The notes under the pieces were generated by a model. That model did no database searches and was not told the DNA's origin. It saw only the letters and a list, made by a program, of their open reading frames with translations. Positions 14,701 through 23,918 of a stretch of 35,623 nucleotides of DNA are shown one piece after another. The position numbers and the translations under genes are program-made. The stretch is from Methanoregula sp. (lineage in GTDB: Archaea; Halobacteriota; Methanomicrobia; Methanomicrobiales; Methanospirillaceae): contig JAPKXX010000044.1 of the NCBI GenBank assembly GCA_026394595.1, positions 1-35,623 on the forward strand, given 5' to 3'. Within the stretch, counting starts at the first letter, position 1; the number at the start of each line of letters is the position of its first letter.

Positions 14701-17374
14701 GCTGGTTTCCCTCAATCCTGATCTTCTCAATGATTTCGTGGAGTTTCTGGAGTGCCTGCAGGGGGGTCATTTTATCTGGGTCAAGCATCCGAATCTCATC
14801 GAGCACCGGGTTTAATCCCGGATCAGTCCGTAATGCAGTGTCATCTGCAAGCAGCAGCTGAGTGAAGCGCTGGACTTTTAGAGAGGGTGCAGTAGTCCGG
14901 CGCATTGACTGCTTGAGAACAGTATCCGCACGCTCAGTGACTTTTTTAGGGATCCCTGCAAGACGGGCTACATGGATACCATAACTTTTGTCTGTAGCGC
15001 CCGGAATCAGTTTACGCAGAAATATTACATCACTTTTTGTCTCTTTTACTGCGAAATGAAAATTTTTCACGCGTTTCAACTGTTTTTCCATGAGAATAAT
15101 TTCGTGGAAATGCGTTGCAAAGAGCGTCTTTGGTCCTGACTGCGCTTTCCCATGTAAGTACTCCAATACGGCGTATGCGATAGCATACCCGTCGATAGTA
15201 CTCGTACCCCTGCCGATCTCATCGAGGATCACCAGGCTCTTTTCAGTAACGTTGTTCAAGATGTTTGCCAGTTCGATCATCTCGACCATAAATGTACTCT
15301 GCCCGCTCGAAAGGTCATCAAATGCGCCCACGCGGGTGAAAATACGGTCAATAACGCCAATAGTGGCATGGGTTGCCGGCACAAAGCTGCCTGCTTGTGC
15401 CATGATGCAAATGAGTGCCACAGCCCGCATGTATGTCGATTTCCCTGCCATGTTGGCACCGGTGATAATCATGATCTGGGTTCCTGTTCCCGACAGATCG
15501 GTATCATTGGGCACAAAACCGGTTACCTGGCTCTGTTCAACTACCGGGTGCCTCCCATCCCGGACTATAATCCTCTCATTGGAGTTTAATTGGGGCCGTA
15601 CATAATTCTGAACCTTAGCTACCTCGGCAAGTGAACAATACAGGTCGAGTTCCGCGATACCCTGCGCAGTTGCCTGAAGGAATGGGATTGAGTCCTTCAG
15701 ATGTTCAATCAGCCCAACATACAGATCCCTTTCAAGGGAGAGCAGGCGCTCATCTGCATTGGTGATGAGTGCCTCCTTCTCCTTTAATTCCGGTATTGTA
15801 TAGCGTTCCCCGCCAGCCGTTGTCTGCTTCCGTTCATAGTGGAGTGGAACCAAAGAGAGATTGGCACGCGTGACATCGATATAATAACCAAAAATTTTGT
15901 TATACCCGATCTTTAACGATTTGATGCCGGTGCGTTCGCGCTCCCTGAGCTGCAGGTCTGCAATCCAGTCTTTTCCTGTTGTGAGAATGGTTTTAAGTTC
16001 GTCCAGCTGACTGGAGTAGCCTTCGCGAATCACCCCGCCGTTTTTCACGGTGGCGGGCGGGTCTTCAACAATGGCTTTACGGATAAGACCGGTAGCTTCT
16101 GAAAGTTCATGGAGATTTGAAACAGCGTCCCTCACAAGACCGGGTAATTCATTGCCTTTGGATCCAGCGATCAGGGTTTTAATCTGCGGGATGCGATCGA
16201 GAGATGCTGCAAGGACAACAAGATCGCGGGGACTGGCATTTCCATAAGCGATCCGTGCTGCGATCCGTTCTATATCTGCCATGGGGGAAAGCAATGAACA
16301 AAGGGTGAGACGGACAGAAGAATGTTGAACAAAATATTCCACAGCATCAAGCCGTCGGATGATCTCGTCCACGTCAATCAGGGGCCGGATAATCCTGCGG
16401 TAGAGAAGCCGCCTCCCCATCGCCGTTTTTGTACGATCAAGGCATGAGAGCAGTGTTGCACTTTGTGTCGTGGTCCGGATACTCTCTGTAATTTCAAGAT
16501 TACGCAAGGTGGTTGCGTCCAGCATCATGCATTGTGCATGCGTACGGGTTGAAAGTCCACTTATGTGGGAGAGCGGCGAATTCTGGGTTTCTTTTGCGTA
16601 CTGGAGTGCAGCTGCAGCAGCTCCCAGTGCAGCGGGAATATTATCGCACCCATATCCGACAAGAGAGGTAACATGGAAATGATCCGAAAGATATCTTCTC
16701 GCGCTCTGTGGATCAAATGCCTCATCGCGATAGTGGTTGACAACCACACCTTGGTTTCTGACCATCCTGACAACATCCGGGGGGAAAGCTGACGGGATGA
16801 TGCATTCCGCCGGATGATAGCGGGCGATCTCAGAGGTGATCTCCGGGACTTTCATGTCCGGGGAACACCAGGTGACAAAAAACTCTCCTGTTGAAATATC
16901 AAGAAAAGCAATTCCCCACTGATCGTTGCCATCGGCTGGACAAAGAGCCATCAGATACCGTGGGTTTGACGATGGAATCATGGAGGGATCGATGACAGTT
17001 CCCGGTGTGATTACCCGCACAACATCCCGTTTTACAATCCCCTTAGCCTCTTTTGCATCCTCCAGTTGGTCGCAGACTGCCACCTTGTAGCCTTTATTCA
17101 CAAGCTTTGCGATATACCCCTCGGCAGCATGATACGGGACACCAGCAAGAGGAACACGATTTTCTGAGCCGCGGGACCGTGATGTGAGGACAATATCCAG
17201 CTCTTTTGCCATCAGTTCAGCGTCTGCACCGAATGTTTCGTAGAAATCACCAATATGGAAAAAGAGGATTGCATCAGGATAGCGCGCTTTGATGGAAAGG
17301 TACTGGCGCATACCAGGCGAGACCTTTTCGTGTGCATTACTTCCCGGTTCCCCGCTTACAGATTCACCATGCAT
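14693..17374 (-). CDS. mutS: DNA mismatch repair protein MutS
   Basis: An 893-residue MutS1. The mismatch-reading loop GDFYETF (residues 42-48, with the Phe-x-Glu wedge) is intact. The ATPase has Walker A GANMAGKST (639-647), the signature around FDDLSSGQSTFMVEM, Walker B VILDEIGRGTSTIDG (from about 716) and FATHFHE. The C-terminal helix-turn-helix and a tail reach the stop, which overlaps mutL. ATG 17374 fits the usual length; the true N-terminal homology starts at MRQYLSIKARYPDAILFF (about residue 22). First gene of a two-gene operon. Confidence 0.96.
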   Translation of the reverse strand: MHGESVSGEPGSNAHEKVSPGMRQYLSIKARYPDAILFFHIGDFYETFGADAELMAKELDIVLTSRSRGSENRVPLAGVPYHAAEGYIAKLVNKGYKVAVCDQLEDAKEAKGIVKRDVVRVITPGTVIDPSMIPSSNPRYLMALCPADGNDQWGIAFLDISTGEFFVTWCSPDMKVPEITSEIARYHPAECIIPSAFPPDVVRMVRNQGVVVNHYRDEAFDPQSARRYLSDHFHVTSLVGYGCDNIPAALGAAAAALQYAKETQNSPLSHISGLSTRTHAQCMMLDATTLRNLEITESIRTTTQSATLLSCLDRTKTAMGRRLLYRRIIRPLIDVDEIIRRLDAVEYFVQHSSVRLTLCSLLSPMADIERIAARIAYGNASPRDLVVLAASLDRIPQIKTLIAGSKGNELPGLVRDAVSNLHELSEATGLIRKAIVEDPPATVKNGGVIREGYSSQLDELKTILTTGKDWIADLQLRERERTGIKSLKIGYNKIFGYYIDVTRANLSLVPLHYERKQTTAGGERYTIPELKEKEALITNADERLLSLERDLYVGLIEHLKDSIPFLQATAQGIAELDLYCSLAEVAKVQNYVRPQLNSNERIIVRDGRHPVVEQSQVTGFVPNDTDLSGTGTQIMIITGANMAGKSTYMRAVALICIMAQAGSFVPATHATIGVIDRIFTRVGAFDDLSSGQSTFMVEMIELANILNNVTEKSLVILDEIGRGTSTIDGYAIAYAVLEYLHGKAQSGPKTLFATHFHEIILMEKQLKRVKNFHFAVKETKSDVIFLRKLIPGATDKSYGIHVARLAGIPKKVTERADTVLKQSMRRTTAPSLKVQRFTQLLLADDTALRTDPGLNPVLDEIRMLDPDKMTPLQALQKLHEIIEKIRIEGNQHE

Positions 17375-17498
17375 GACTGCAGTAAGATATCCATTATACA
17401 GAATTAATACCGATCTGATCTGATTCCCGGTATCATTCTATATCACCACGCATAAGGAAAAACATCACAACGGATATCACCAGATATCCACCTCATTT

Positions 17499-18230
17499 TC
17501 ATGACCCCCTTGTACTGTACAACGCCAAAAACGGTATTGCGACAACAGCCGTAATAATCTCGAACATAAGACCGACTGAAAAAGCATTATTCATGAGAGA
17601 GATGATAAGAGATATCAATGCGATACCGGGCTGATAACCAGTCCCTATAACAAGCAGGCAGAGTGCTATGAGGATTCCTATTCCTACTGCCGCATTTTTT
17701 ATATCCTGTCCGCTGGGGGAAAGGGAGAGGATGATGCTTCCAATGAGATAGAGATACAACAGAAACCATCCATTGAAATGGGTGATGAGATTTGTCTTAA
17801 ATATGGTAATAACCCCATTTATCATATCATACAGTCCCGTACCTGCATCCCATCCTGACGGAAAAGCCAAGGGAACATAACACCCGAAATACGACCCGAA
17901 TATCCAGGTCACTCCGGCAAGGATAAGCGGCAAAACAAAGAGCGGAGCTGTACTGATGATTACTGTCCCGATGAGTGGAATTCTTGGTTTTGCGTACGTG
18001 ACCGAACCCCCGGTTTCAGAAAAGAGTACTATTTTTTTTATCTCTGCACCCGAAATCAGACAACCCGCGATATGAGCGACCTCATGCAGGACAACACCTG
18101 GAAACCTCATGGCATAATAAAAAAGTCGAAAGGGGACGATATGAATAAAGAGCCGGTCAAGACCCACTGAAATCAACATAACGAGAACTGCGAGAATAAT
18201 AAAGTTGACAAATCCGGAAATGGTTATCAT
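17499..18230 (-). CDS. M50-like integral membrane metallopeptidase
   Basis: A 243-residue protein with about six hydrophobic segments. The HEVAH zinc motif (residues 49-53) lies at the end of the second hydrophobic segment, preceded by RFPGVVLHE, as in site-2-protease-like (M50) membrane peptidases and the related metalloprotease-like families of archaea. A third metal ligand is not obvious; candidates are Asp residues around DAGTGLYDM. No PDZ or CBS domain is present. It may act in intramembrane proteolysis of an unknown substrate. The ATG at 18230 gives a hydrophobic N-terminus; the gene is transcribed alone. Confidence 0.7.
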   Translation of the reverse strand: MITISGFVNFIILAVLVMLISVGLDRLFIHIVPFRLFYYAMRFPGVVLHEVAHIAGCLISGAEIKKIVLFSETGGSVTYAKPRIPLIGTVIISTAPLFVLPLILAGVTWIFGSYFGCYVPLAFPSGWDAGTGLYDMINGVITIFKTNLITHFNGWFLLYLYLIGSIILSLSPSGQDIKNAAVGIGILIALCLLVIGTGYQPGIALISLIISLMNNAFSVGLMFEIITAVVAIPFLALYSTRGS

Positions 18231-18692
18231 GATTCTGTTGTGAGTACGATTTGTTCCTTATACCAAAAACCATGAGCATAGTATGGAAGCTATAAACGTT
18301 CAGTCATTATCAGTGGTGAAACACTCATAAGACCACCGCACCAATGAGCCCTCATGAAGTTGTTATCGCGGGTAATCTGCATCAGACCGACACTCAGGCG
18401 CTAATATATTCCCTCCATACACATTTTCTGCCATCGGTCCAGATCCATTTCCAACCCGCTGATGTTGCGGGTATAACTCCGTCAAAATCTGCAGGATCAC
18501 GTATAGACCACACAAATAATGAAAAAGCGACAGCATACGTCTGTTCCCGTCACACATGTTCACCTCCCGTTACAAATCCCGAAACTCTCATTAACTTGTT
18601 GGGAGGGGGGTCATCAAGCGTTCATTAAGTACTGCGAACCACAAAAAATATGCGACGATCAGGGGGCTACCATGCAACGCAATATTGGGGGA
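18231..18692. other. Intergenic stretch without a convincing gene
   Basis: Open frames exist on both strands (plus 18344-18628, minus 18363-18563) but overlap each other, have no ribosome binding site and match nothing I recognise. The left 100 bases should hold the promoter of the M50-like gene. Confidence 0.4.
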
Positions 18693-19169
18693 TTACATAT
18701 TTTTTAATGCAACAAGATCTTTTACCCCGACCAGCTTCCAGACCAGTGATCGCTCCTCCTGAGCGATTGCTGCCGGGGGGTCTTCCGGAGAATGCCCGAG
18801 AGCCGCAAGGATGTTGCAGGATAGGTCCCGGTCAACGATCATATCGACAAATTTTTCGCGTATCATCTTTTTCTCAATCGAGTCCTGAACTTCCTCCAAA
18901 TAACCCTGAAGCGTGACAAACATGAATGACGAGAGATCTTTTGAATAACGTTCGACCTCCACAGATACGTACGGGCTTTTTCTGAAATATTCAAGTTTTT
19001 TCCCGTATTTTGTTGAGAGGAAATACAGGAAGGACCCGTCAAAGACATAAAGGAACGGTGCGATATAGGGGTATTTTTCTCCCTGAAAAGCAATACGGCA
19101 AATATAACCTTTATCGATCAACCGGTCGTACTCTTTTTTTTCCATCCGCGGGATCTTCACAATGTCCAT
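18693..19169 (-). CDS. Pyridoxamine 5'-phosphate oxidase-like flavin-binding protein
   Basis: A 158-residue protein of the PPOX/NimA split-barrel group. The pattern is IPRMEKKEYDRLIDKGYICRIAF (start helix and first strand), YPYIAPFLYVFDGSFLYFLS, KLEYFRKSPYVSVEVE, then FMFVTLQGYLEEV, all usual for the FMN-binding barrel. Such proteins bind FMN or F420 and reduce small molecules; in methanogens the partner is usually unknown. The C-terminal helix region (PPAAIAQEERSLVWKL) is also typical. Single gene with an A/T-rich TATA-like region (AATAAAACTTATTAATT) just upstream. Confidence 0.75.
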   Translation of the reverse strand: MDIVKIPRMEKKEYDRLIDKGYICRIAFQGEKYPYIAPFLYVFDGSFLYFLSTKYGKKLEYFRKSPYVSVEVERYSKDLSSFMFVTLQGYLEEVQDSIEKKMIREKFVDMIVDRDLSCNILAALGHSPEDPPAAIAQEERSLVWKLVGVKDLVALKNM

Positions 19170-19240
19170 GGGTATACACGATCTGATGTGAACGGGAGAT
19201 AATAAAACTTATTAATTATCTTTTGGCCAGATACCCACAA

Positions 19241-19864
19241 TTAAAGAAGTTTTTCTACAGGGAAACCTGCACGCTTCCATGCCTGCATCCCTCCAAGCAT
19301 GTTGGTGATGTGATGGAACCGGTTCTTCGCAAGGTAGCTTGCCGCAAGGCTCCCCTTCCATCCTGCATCACAATAAACAACAATAGGTTCATTCCGTGGA
19401 ATTTCTGCTAGGGTTTTTGGTAATTCGCCCACATAGATATGGTGCGCCCCGTGAATGTATCCGATTTCGCGATAATTCCTGATGTCCCGTACATCGAGAA
19501 TGAACGGTGATTCTTCCTGCAAACGTTCCTTAAGCTGCTATACTGAACATGCGCCAATCATCCCGATTTCCTGCGCGCCTCTTGACCATATGGGAAATCC
19601 CCCGGCAAGGTAGCCAATAATATTGTCATACCCAAGCCGTACAAGACTCCGCACAACCGTTTCGAGCCCGAGATTGAAGTCATCGACAAGAATTATAGGT
19701 TGATCATAGGTTAGGAACCAGCCGGCAAAAGTAGGAATGCCATCCCGCCAGATCGAAAGGCTTTGTGGAATATGCCCTGCTGCAAAAGCAGTCGGAGACC
19801 TGATGTCAATCACCTGTGCACTTGTATTTATAAGGTCACGAACCTGTGCAATTCCCAATGGCAT
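19241..19864 (-). pseudogene. Tandem rhodanese part of an MBL-rhodanese protein, truncated and with an amber codon
   Basis: Two rhodanese-like domains lie in one frame. The first (from ATG 19864) reads VRDLINTSAQVIDIRSP, AAGHIPQSLSIWRDGIPTFA, RLGYDNIIGYLAGGFPIW and has no catalytic Cys. It ends at a TAG (19540-19538); the same frame continues as QLKERLQEESPFILDVRD, YIHGAHHIYVGELP, VVYCDAGWKGSLAASYLA (catalytic Cys loop) and NMLGGMQAWKRAGFP. The order and wording match the C-terminal half of metallo-beta-lactamase/tandem-rhodanese proteins. The MBL domain is missing upstream of 19864. A CAG to TAG change would explain the stop. The second domain could still be made alone from a TTG at 19522. 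Confidence 0.72.
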
Positions 19865-20147
19865 TACAGTCTTTCATTTAATTTGTATGGAATTTAACTC
19901 AATAGTGCGAACGGTTGAGTACTCGTAACACTATGGCACGTATCACCGTGGCACGGCATGTTCAATATTTTTTTTATTTAAACGGAATGTGGGGGATGTA
20001 AATGTATTAGGGGCAATTAGTGTTATTGTACAGTACACTACGCGAGGCTTTTTCAATCCAGACTCATTTTGCGGTTCTTTTCTATGCTATCTTTTTCGGT
20101 TTTTGCACAAACAATATACAGGCAACGCGCGCAGAATATTCACGTAT

Positions 20148-20462
20148 ATGAGTACCAGAACAGACACTGACAGAGCCAATGCAGGTATCTCCGGTGCCAA
20201 ACTGACAAAGGACGTGACCATCAAGGTGGATCCCGAGATGATCGTTCAATGCGAGACCGCTGGATTGTTTCACCGAGGACATCGAACAGCAACGTCACCG
20301 ACATTGTCGCAATGGTGTTACAACGAGATGGTGAAGGCAGCGGAAGAACAGAAGACAATACAGCTTATGAAAGAAATTGCAGCACTTGCAAAAAAGAACC
20401 GCGAAGACATACAGCTGGCAATATTCCTGCAGGAACAAAAAGAGAGAACGGATTTACCATAG
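20148..20462 (+). CDS. Small hypothetical protein, possible ribbon-helix-helix plus coiled coil
   Basis: From ATG 20148 the frame gives 104 residues. A strand-like KLTKDVTIKVDPEMIVQCE (about residues 21-39) resembles the beginning of ribbon-helix-helix DNA-binding proteins, and the C-terminal half is a strongly helical, charged segment (EMVKAAEEQKTIQLMKEIAA ...) likely to form a coiled coil. I do not recognise a family. A second frame on the same strand (20249-20494) overlaps but is less protein-like. The frame is open further upstream (to 19989), but those residues look random. Confidence 0.45.
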   Translation: MSTRTDTDRANAGISGAKLTKDVTIKVDPEMIVQCETAGLFHRGHRTATSPTLSQWCYNEMVKAAEEQKTIQLMKEIAALAKKNREDIQLAIFLQEQKERTDLP

Positions 20463-20945
20463 AGCCGGTACAGAAGCAACAGACTCAACGGTAAACCTCA
20501 CCATTGCAATTCCTTAACCAGTTATAGCATATCATCCCAGATACCCCCATTGAAAGAACCCCCCCCCGTTTTATGATTGTGGGGCATCAGGAATGTTTTT
20601 AATATGCTGGATGGTAATACTCTTGCATGGGATTCAAAGGAACCAAGAACCATTGTCAAGGTATCGCCAACAGATGCAAGCCACCGGTAATGAGCCGCCT
20701 CAAAACAATTTCAGGATTGATCCCGGTCGGCAGTTCAAGGCAGCGCGGGATATAGATCCTGACCAGGACTAATTGCAACCTTATTTTTATAAATTAAAAA
20801 TTTGTCAATGAATTGAAGCCCAACTGATGGATCTGGATGAAATTAATAATAGAAATCAACTAGGGATATGAACTTTTTAATTCATTCCTGTATCGGGAAT
20901 TGAACGCTTCCGCCGTATATAGGTTATGAAGCAGGAGTTGTTATC
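20463..20945. other. Intergenic stretch without a convincing gene
   Basis: No supported gene or RNA. A run of C at about 20560-20569 is followed by TTTT. A/T-rich DNA near 20780-20870 is unassigned. It lies between the plus-strand small gene and the end of the minus-strand phosphoesterase gene. Confidence 0.4.
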
Positions 20946-22295
20946 TCATTCACCGCGCATCAGGATGTTTTTTTGATTCGGATTCAATTGACGGTCTTTT
21001 ATAATATTATAGAGTTCGGACAGGCTCACCGGCTGGTATCTCACCACTTCCGCACTCACGTTAATCCGCCGTTTTTCAAAATTGATAAAGGGGTAGTCCG
21101 CAAGATCGTTGTTATGGTGATGCCCGTGGATCACCCATCCACTGAAATTGTCCGGGGCATCCGCGGGATTATGGATGAGCACAAAGCAATTTTCCTTATA
21201 CACCAGTGTCTCTGAATGTGTTTCTGCACTGGCACTCTCATCATGGTTGCCCTTGATCAGGGAAATCTTGCCATTCAACCGCTTGATGTATTCATATGGG
21301 CTCTTTGCATTCGGTCCATAACAAAGATCTCCGATATGGAAGACCCGGTCTTCTGGTTTTATCGTGTAATTCCAGTTTTTGATCAGCATCCGGTTCATCT
21401 CATCTACAGCGTCATGGGGGAACGGACGTGAACAGTACCGGATGATATTTGCGTGATCGAGATGGAGATCGGAAATGACAAAGATTTCAGGGTCATCTTT
21501 ATAATACGGATGAGTAAGTTCTATTGCGCTTTTTTTTCGGTACTTCTCTAAGGTTTTTTGCCATTCAAGGGCAGCATTGGTGATGCCTTGAGGGATCCAG
21601 TAATGTTGTATAAGGTCGTATTCTGCAATGATGGTGGCGCCTCTGACAATGGTGACTCGCAACCCATCCTCATTATAGAGGGGGTGCCGGGGCATTGTTT
21701 CACCACTACAATTTATTAATGACCTCAACGGGATATTCAGGTGAGAAGGAAATTCGGTCTTTTTTTCTGGGATCTGGGCGGGAATCTGTGACGGGTCCTT
21801 GAGGTATGCAAAAATCTGAATTGCTCTTGCACGGTCAAGCCTGTTGGCAATGGTAATATGGAACCATTTTTTGTGGGGGTCTTTATCCCACATATTGAAT
21901 GTTTCAGCAAGTTCGCCGACCGACGTTGCCACCGATTCTGTCAGGTCAGCAAGGGACCGCGTGGGAATGACCTTGTACGCTATAACCGCACCATTGAGCC
22001 CCTGATTCATATCATATCCATGGATCCGAAAAGGGATCGCGCCAAATGGTTTTGCAGCAGCTTCAACGGCTTTCATTAGGTCCTGAACGGGGATCTTATC
22101 TTTTAATGAAAATGGTCCAAAAAGTGTAATGTGTGGATGGTTTTCAACGAATTCTTCAATCCGAAACATCCGGACAATCTCGGCTATGATCTTTTTAATC
22201 CTCCATTTTGTTCTTCCCAGCCTAATCTCGACAAGGAACATATTCTCCGGAAATGTTTCAACCATGACAAAATTCCAGTGGAGTATTTTTTTCAA
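20946..22295 (-). CDS. Fusion of 2H phosphoesterase (2'-5' RNA ligase-like) and calcineurin-like phosphoesterase
   Basis: A 449-residue two-domain enzyme. Residues about 15-200 form a 2H (LigT/2'-5' RNA ligase-like) domain with the two catalytic motifs HPHITLF (HIT 55-57) and WFHITIAN (HIT 146-148). Residues about 268-420 form a calcineurin-like metallophosphoesterase with ISDLHLDHANI (D276, H278), GDLCYG (D323), KGNHDE (N350, H351) and a late HGHHH. 2H enzymes act on 2',5' or 2',3'-cyclic phosphates of RNA ends; the second domain could remove or open the resulting phosphate, so RNA repair or nucleotide second-messenger turnover are possible roles. The frame opens with TTG 22295. An ATG at 22299 with GGAG upstream is one base out of frame behind a seven-A run. 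ATG 22265 is an alternative start. Confidence 0.8.
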   Translation of the reverse strand: MKKILHWNFVMVETFPENMFLVEIRLGRTKWRIKKIIAEIVRMFRIEEFVENHPHITLFGPFSLKDKIPVQDLMKAVEAAAKPFGAIPFRIHGYDMNQGLNGAVIAYKVIPTRSLADLTESVATSVGELAETFNMWDKDPHKKWFHITIANRLDRARAIQIFAYLKDPSQIPAQIPEKKTEFPSHLNIPLRSLINCSGETMPRHPLYNEDGLRVTIVRGATIIAEYDLIQHYWIPQGITNAALEWQKTLEKYRKKSAIELTHPYYKDDPEIFVISDLHLDHANIIRYCSRPFPHDAVDEMNRMLIKNWNYTIKPEDRVFHIGDLCYGPNAKSPYEYIKRLNGKISLIKGNHDESASAETHSETLVYKENCFVLIHNPADAPDNFSGWVIHGHHHNNDLADYPFINFEKRRINVSAEVVRYQPVSLSELYNIIKDRQLNPNQKNILMRGE

Positions 22296-22594
22296 ACATG
22301 GTTAAATCTTCTCCAGATACCTTTTCTCTTGCCACGTCAGTCTTATAATAAATTATGAAGACTTCAAAATAAACCTGCACCCCGAAAGAGGAAAACAGGA
22401 TAATAAAACCATATTTATTGTTATTTATTGTTCATGATAAGTGTCGTAATGAATGCCAGAAAATGCAAAAAAAACTTTTTTTTAATTGAGTTGAAATTCC
22501 ACATTATTTTGCCATGAAAGTGGAAAAATAGAGGAATTTTATTTTCTCTCGTTATCAACAAAACCTTAATGAAAAAAGAAACAAAATAAAGATC

Positions 22595-23137
22595 ATGTTC
22601 GTTCCAACAAGGATTTTCTTCACCAAGGGTGTGGGAGTCCACAAAGACCGTCTTGCCTCTTTTGAACTTGCATTGCGCAAAGCCGGAATCGAGCGATGCA
22701 ATCTTGTGTATGTCTCGAGTATCTTTCCACCTAATTGTAAGGAGATTCCCACAGTTCAGGGATTAGAAACACTGAAATCCGGCGGGATCACCTATTGCGT
22801 AATGGCACGTAACGAGACGAACGAACCAAACCGGCTTGTATCCGCAGCTATCGGACTTGCCCTTCCCAAGGATGCGGAGGAGTACGGGTACCTTTCAGAA
22901 CATCATGCATTTGGTGAGACGAAAGAGAAGACCGGTGAATACGCAGAAGACCTTGCAGCGACGATGCTTGCCACGACTCTTGGTATCGAATTCGATCTGA
23001 ATGCGGCCTGGTCAGACAGAGAACAGATCTACAAAGCAAGTGGCAAGATCATTAAAACAAAACACGTATGCCAGTCCGCTGAAGGGGATAAGAACGGGCT
23101 CTGGACTACGGTTATTGCCGTTGCAGTATTTCTATAA
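22595..23137 (+). CDS. pdaD: Pyruvoyl-dependent arginine decarboxylase
   Basis: A 180-residue PdaD. It decarboxylates arginine to agmatine for polyamine and agmatidine synthesis. The proenzyme self-cleaves between the serines of [11 protein letters not shown] (S41/S42); S42 becomes the pyruvoyl cofactor. The conserved [20 protein letters not shown] start, the [13 protein letters not shown] stretch and the [13 protein letters not shown] end are typical of archaeal members. It is a single gene, divergent from the 2H/phosphoesterase gene, with A/T-rich promoter DNA (TTTATTTTC near 22540) and a weak ribosome binding site. Confidence 0.94.
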   Translation: MFVPTRIFFTKGVGVHKDRLASFELALRKAGIERCNLVYVSSIFPPNCKEIPTVQGLETLKSGGITYCVMARNETNEPNRLVSAAIGLALPKDAEEYGYLSEHHAFGETKEKTGEYAEDLAATMLATTLGIEFDLNAAWSDREQIYKASGKIIKTKHVCQSAEGDKNGLWTTVIAVAVFL

Positions 23138-23158
23138 TTTTTTGATTGGGAAAAACCA

Positions 23159-23914
23159 TCACATTTTTTCCATCGCAATAATCTTTTGTGAAAGCTCACG
23201 GACTGCCCTCTGCGCCGGACTATTCAGAGGGATTTTCGAGACCGGCGTTGCCGCGAGGTCAGCAGCTTCTACCAACGGGTCATCGGGGATGACTGCAATA
23301 GGAGTCTCATTCCCGAAGTCTACCGGTGCCGTTCCTGATTTATAACGGTTGAAGACGACATGTATCCGTTCGGGTGCAAGCCCGAGTGACGTAGCAATAT
23401 TTCGGATGCGTGTGACTGTGCGTAAGCCCCGTGCACCAGGATCACTCACAATGAGAAGGATATCCGGTATTCCGATTGTCCCCCGGCTGATGTGTTCCAT
23501 GCCCGCCTCTGTATCGATTACAATGAACCGGTACTCGCGCCCGAGCTGCTGCATGCATTCAGAGAGAAGATCGTTTGCAAAACAATAGCACCCGCTCCCT
23601 TCCGGGCGTCCCATCGCAAGGAGGTCAAACCCGTCTGACTCGACGAGCGCCTGCCGGAACCGGTACCTGATATAATCATGGCGGGACATACCAGCGGGAA
23701 TATTTTTTGTGAATGCGTCCTCCCTCATACTTCCAAGAGTTTCATGCACTTCCACACCAAGTGCCTCATGAAGGTTTGCATTCGGGTCTGCATCAACGCC
23801 AAGAATTGGTTTTTCTCCCGCTTCGACTAGTGAACGGATAAGGAGGGAACTGACAGTTGTCTTCCCTGTACCCCCTTTACCTGAAATGGCAATGGTAAAT
23901 GATTGATTTGAGAT
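23159..23914 (-). CDS. cooC: CooC/AcsF-type nickel-insertion ATPase
   Basis: A MinD-family P-loop ATPase of ~251 residues that loads nickel into CO dehydrogenase or acetyl-CoA synthase. The Walker A AISGKGGTGKTTVSSLLI is followed by ILGVDADPNANLHEALG, the GRPEGSGCYCFAND segment with the CxC nickel/dimer motif, VIDTEAGMEHISRGT and a late VFNRYKSG. It is the last gene of the acs operon, next to the metE-like gene. The frame is open only from a TAA at 23938-23936 and holds no ATG, GTG or TTG before the Walker motif. The first canonical start (GTG 23755) would remove the P-loop. ATC 23914 gives the expected length; a rare start or an indel must be invoked. Confidence 0.82.
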   Translation of the reverse strand: MSNQSFTIAISGKGGTGKTTVSSLLIRSLVEAGEKPILGVDADPNANLHEALGVEVHETLGSMREDAFTKNIPAGMSRHDYIRYRFRQALVESDGFDLLAMGRPEGSGCYCFANDLLSECMQQLGREYRFIVIDTEAGMEHISRGTIGIPDILLIVSDPGARGLRTVTRIRNIATSLGLAPERIHVVFNRYKSGTAPVDFGNETPIAVIPDDPLVEAADLAATPVSKIPLNSPAQRAVRELSQKIIAMEKM

Positions 23915-23918
23915 GGTT

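Noticed and set aside
18344-18628. Plus-strand 94-codon frame as a gene
   Set aside because: No ribosome binding site, low-complexity mixture of residues, competing frames on both strands.
20249-20494. Alternative 81-codon frame overlapping the small coiled-coil gene
   Set aside because: Composition is less protein-like than the 20148-20462 frame, which has a continuous charged helix.
20880-20930. Possible tRNA 3' end (GGGAATTGAACGC)
   Set aside because: Does not match a T-arm consensus and no cloverleaf could be built around it.
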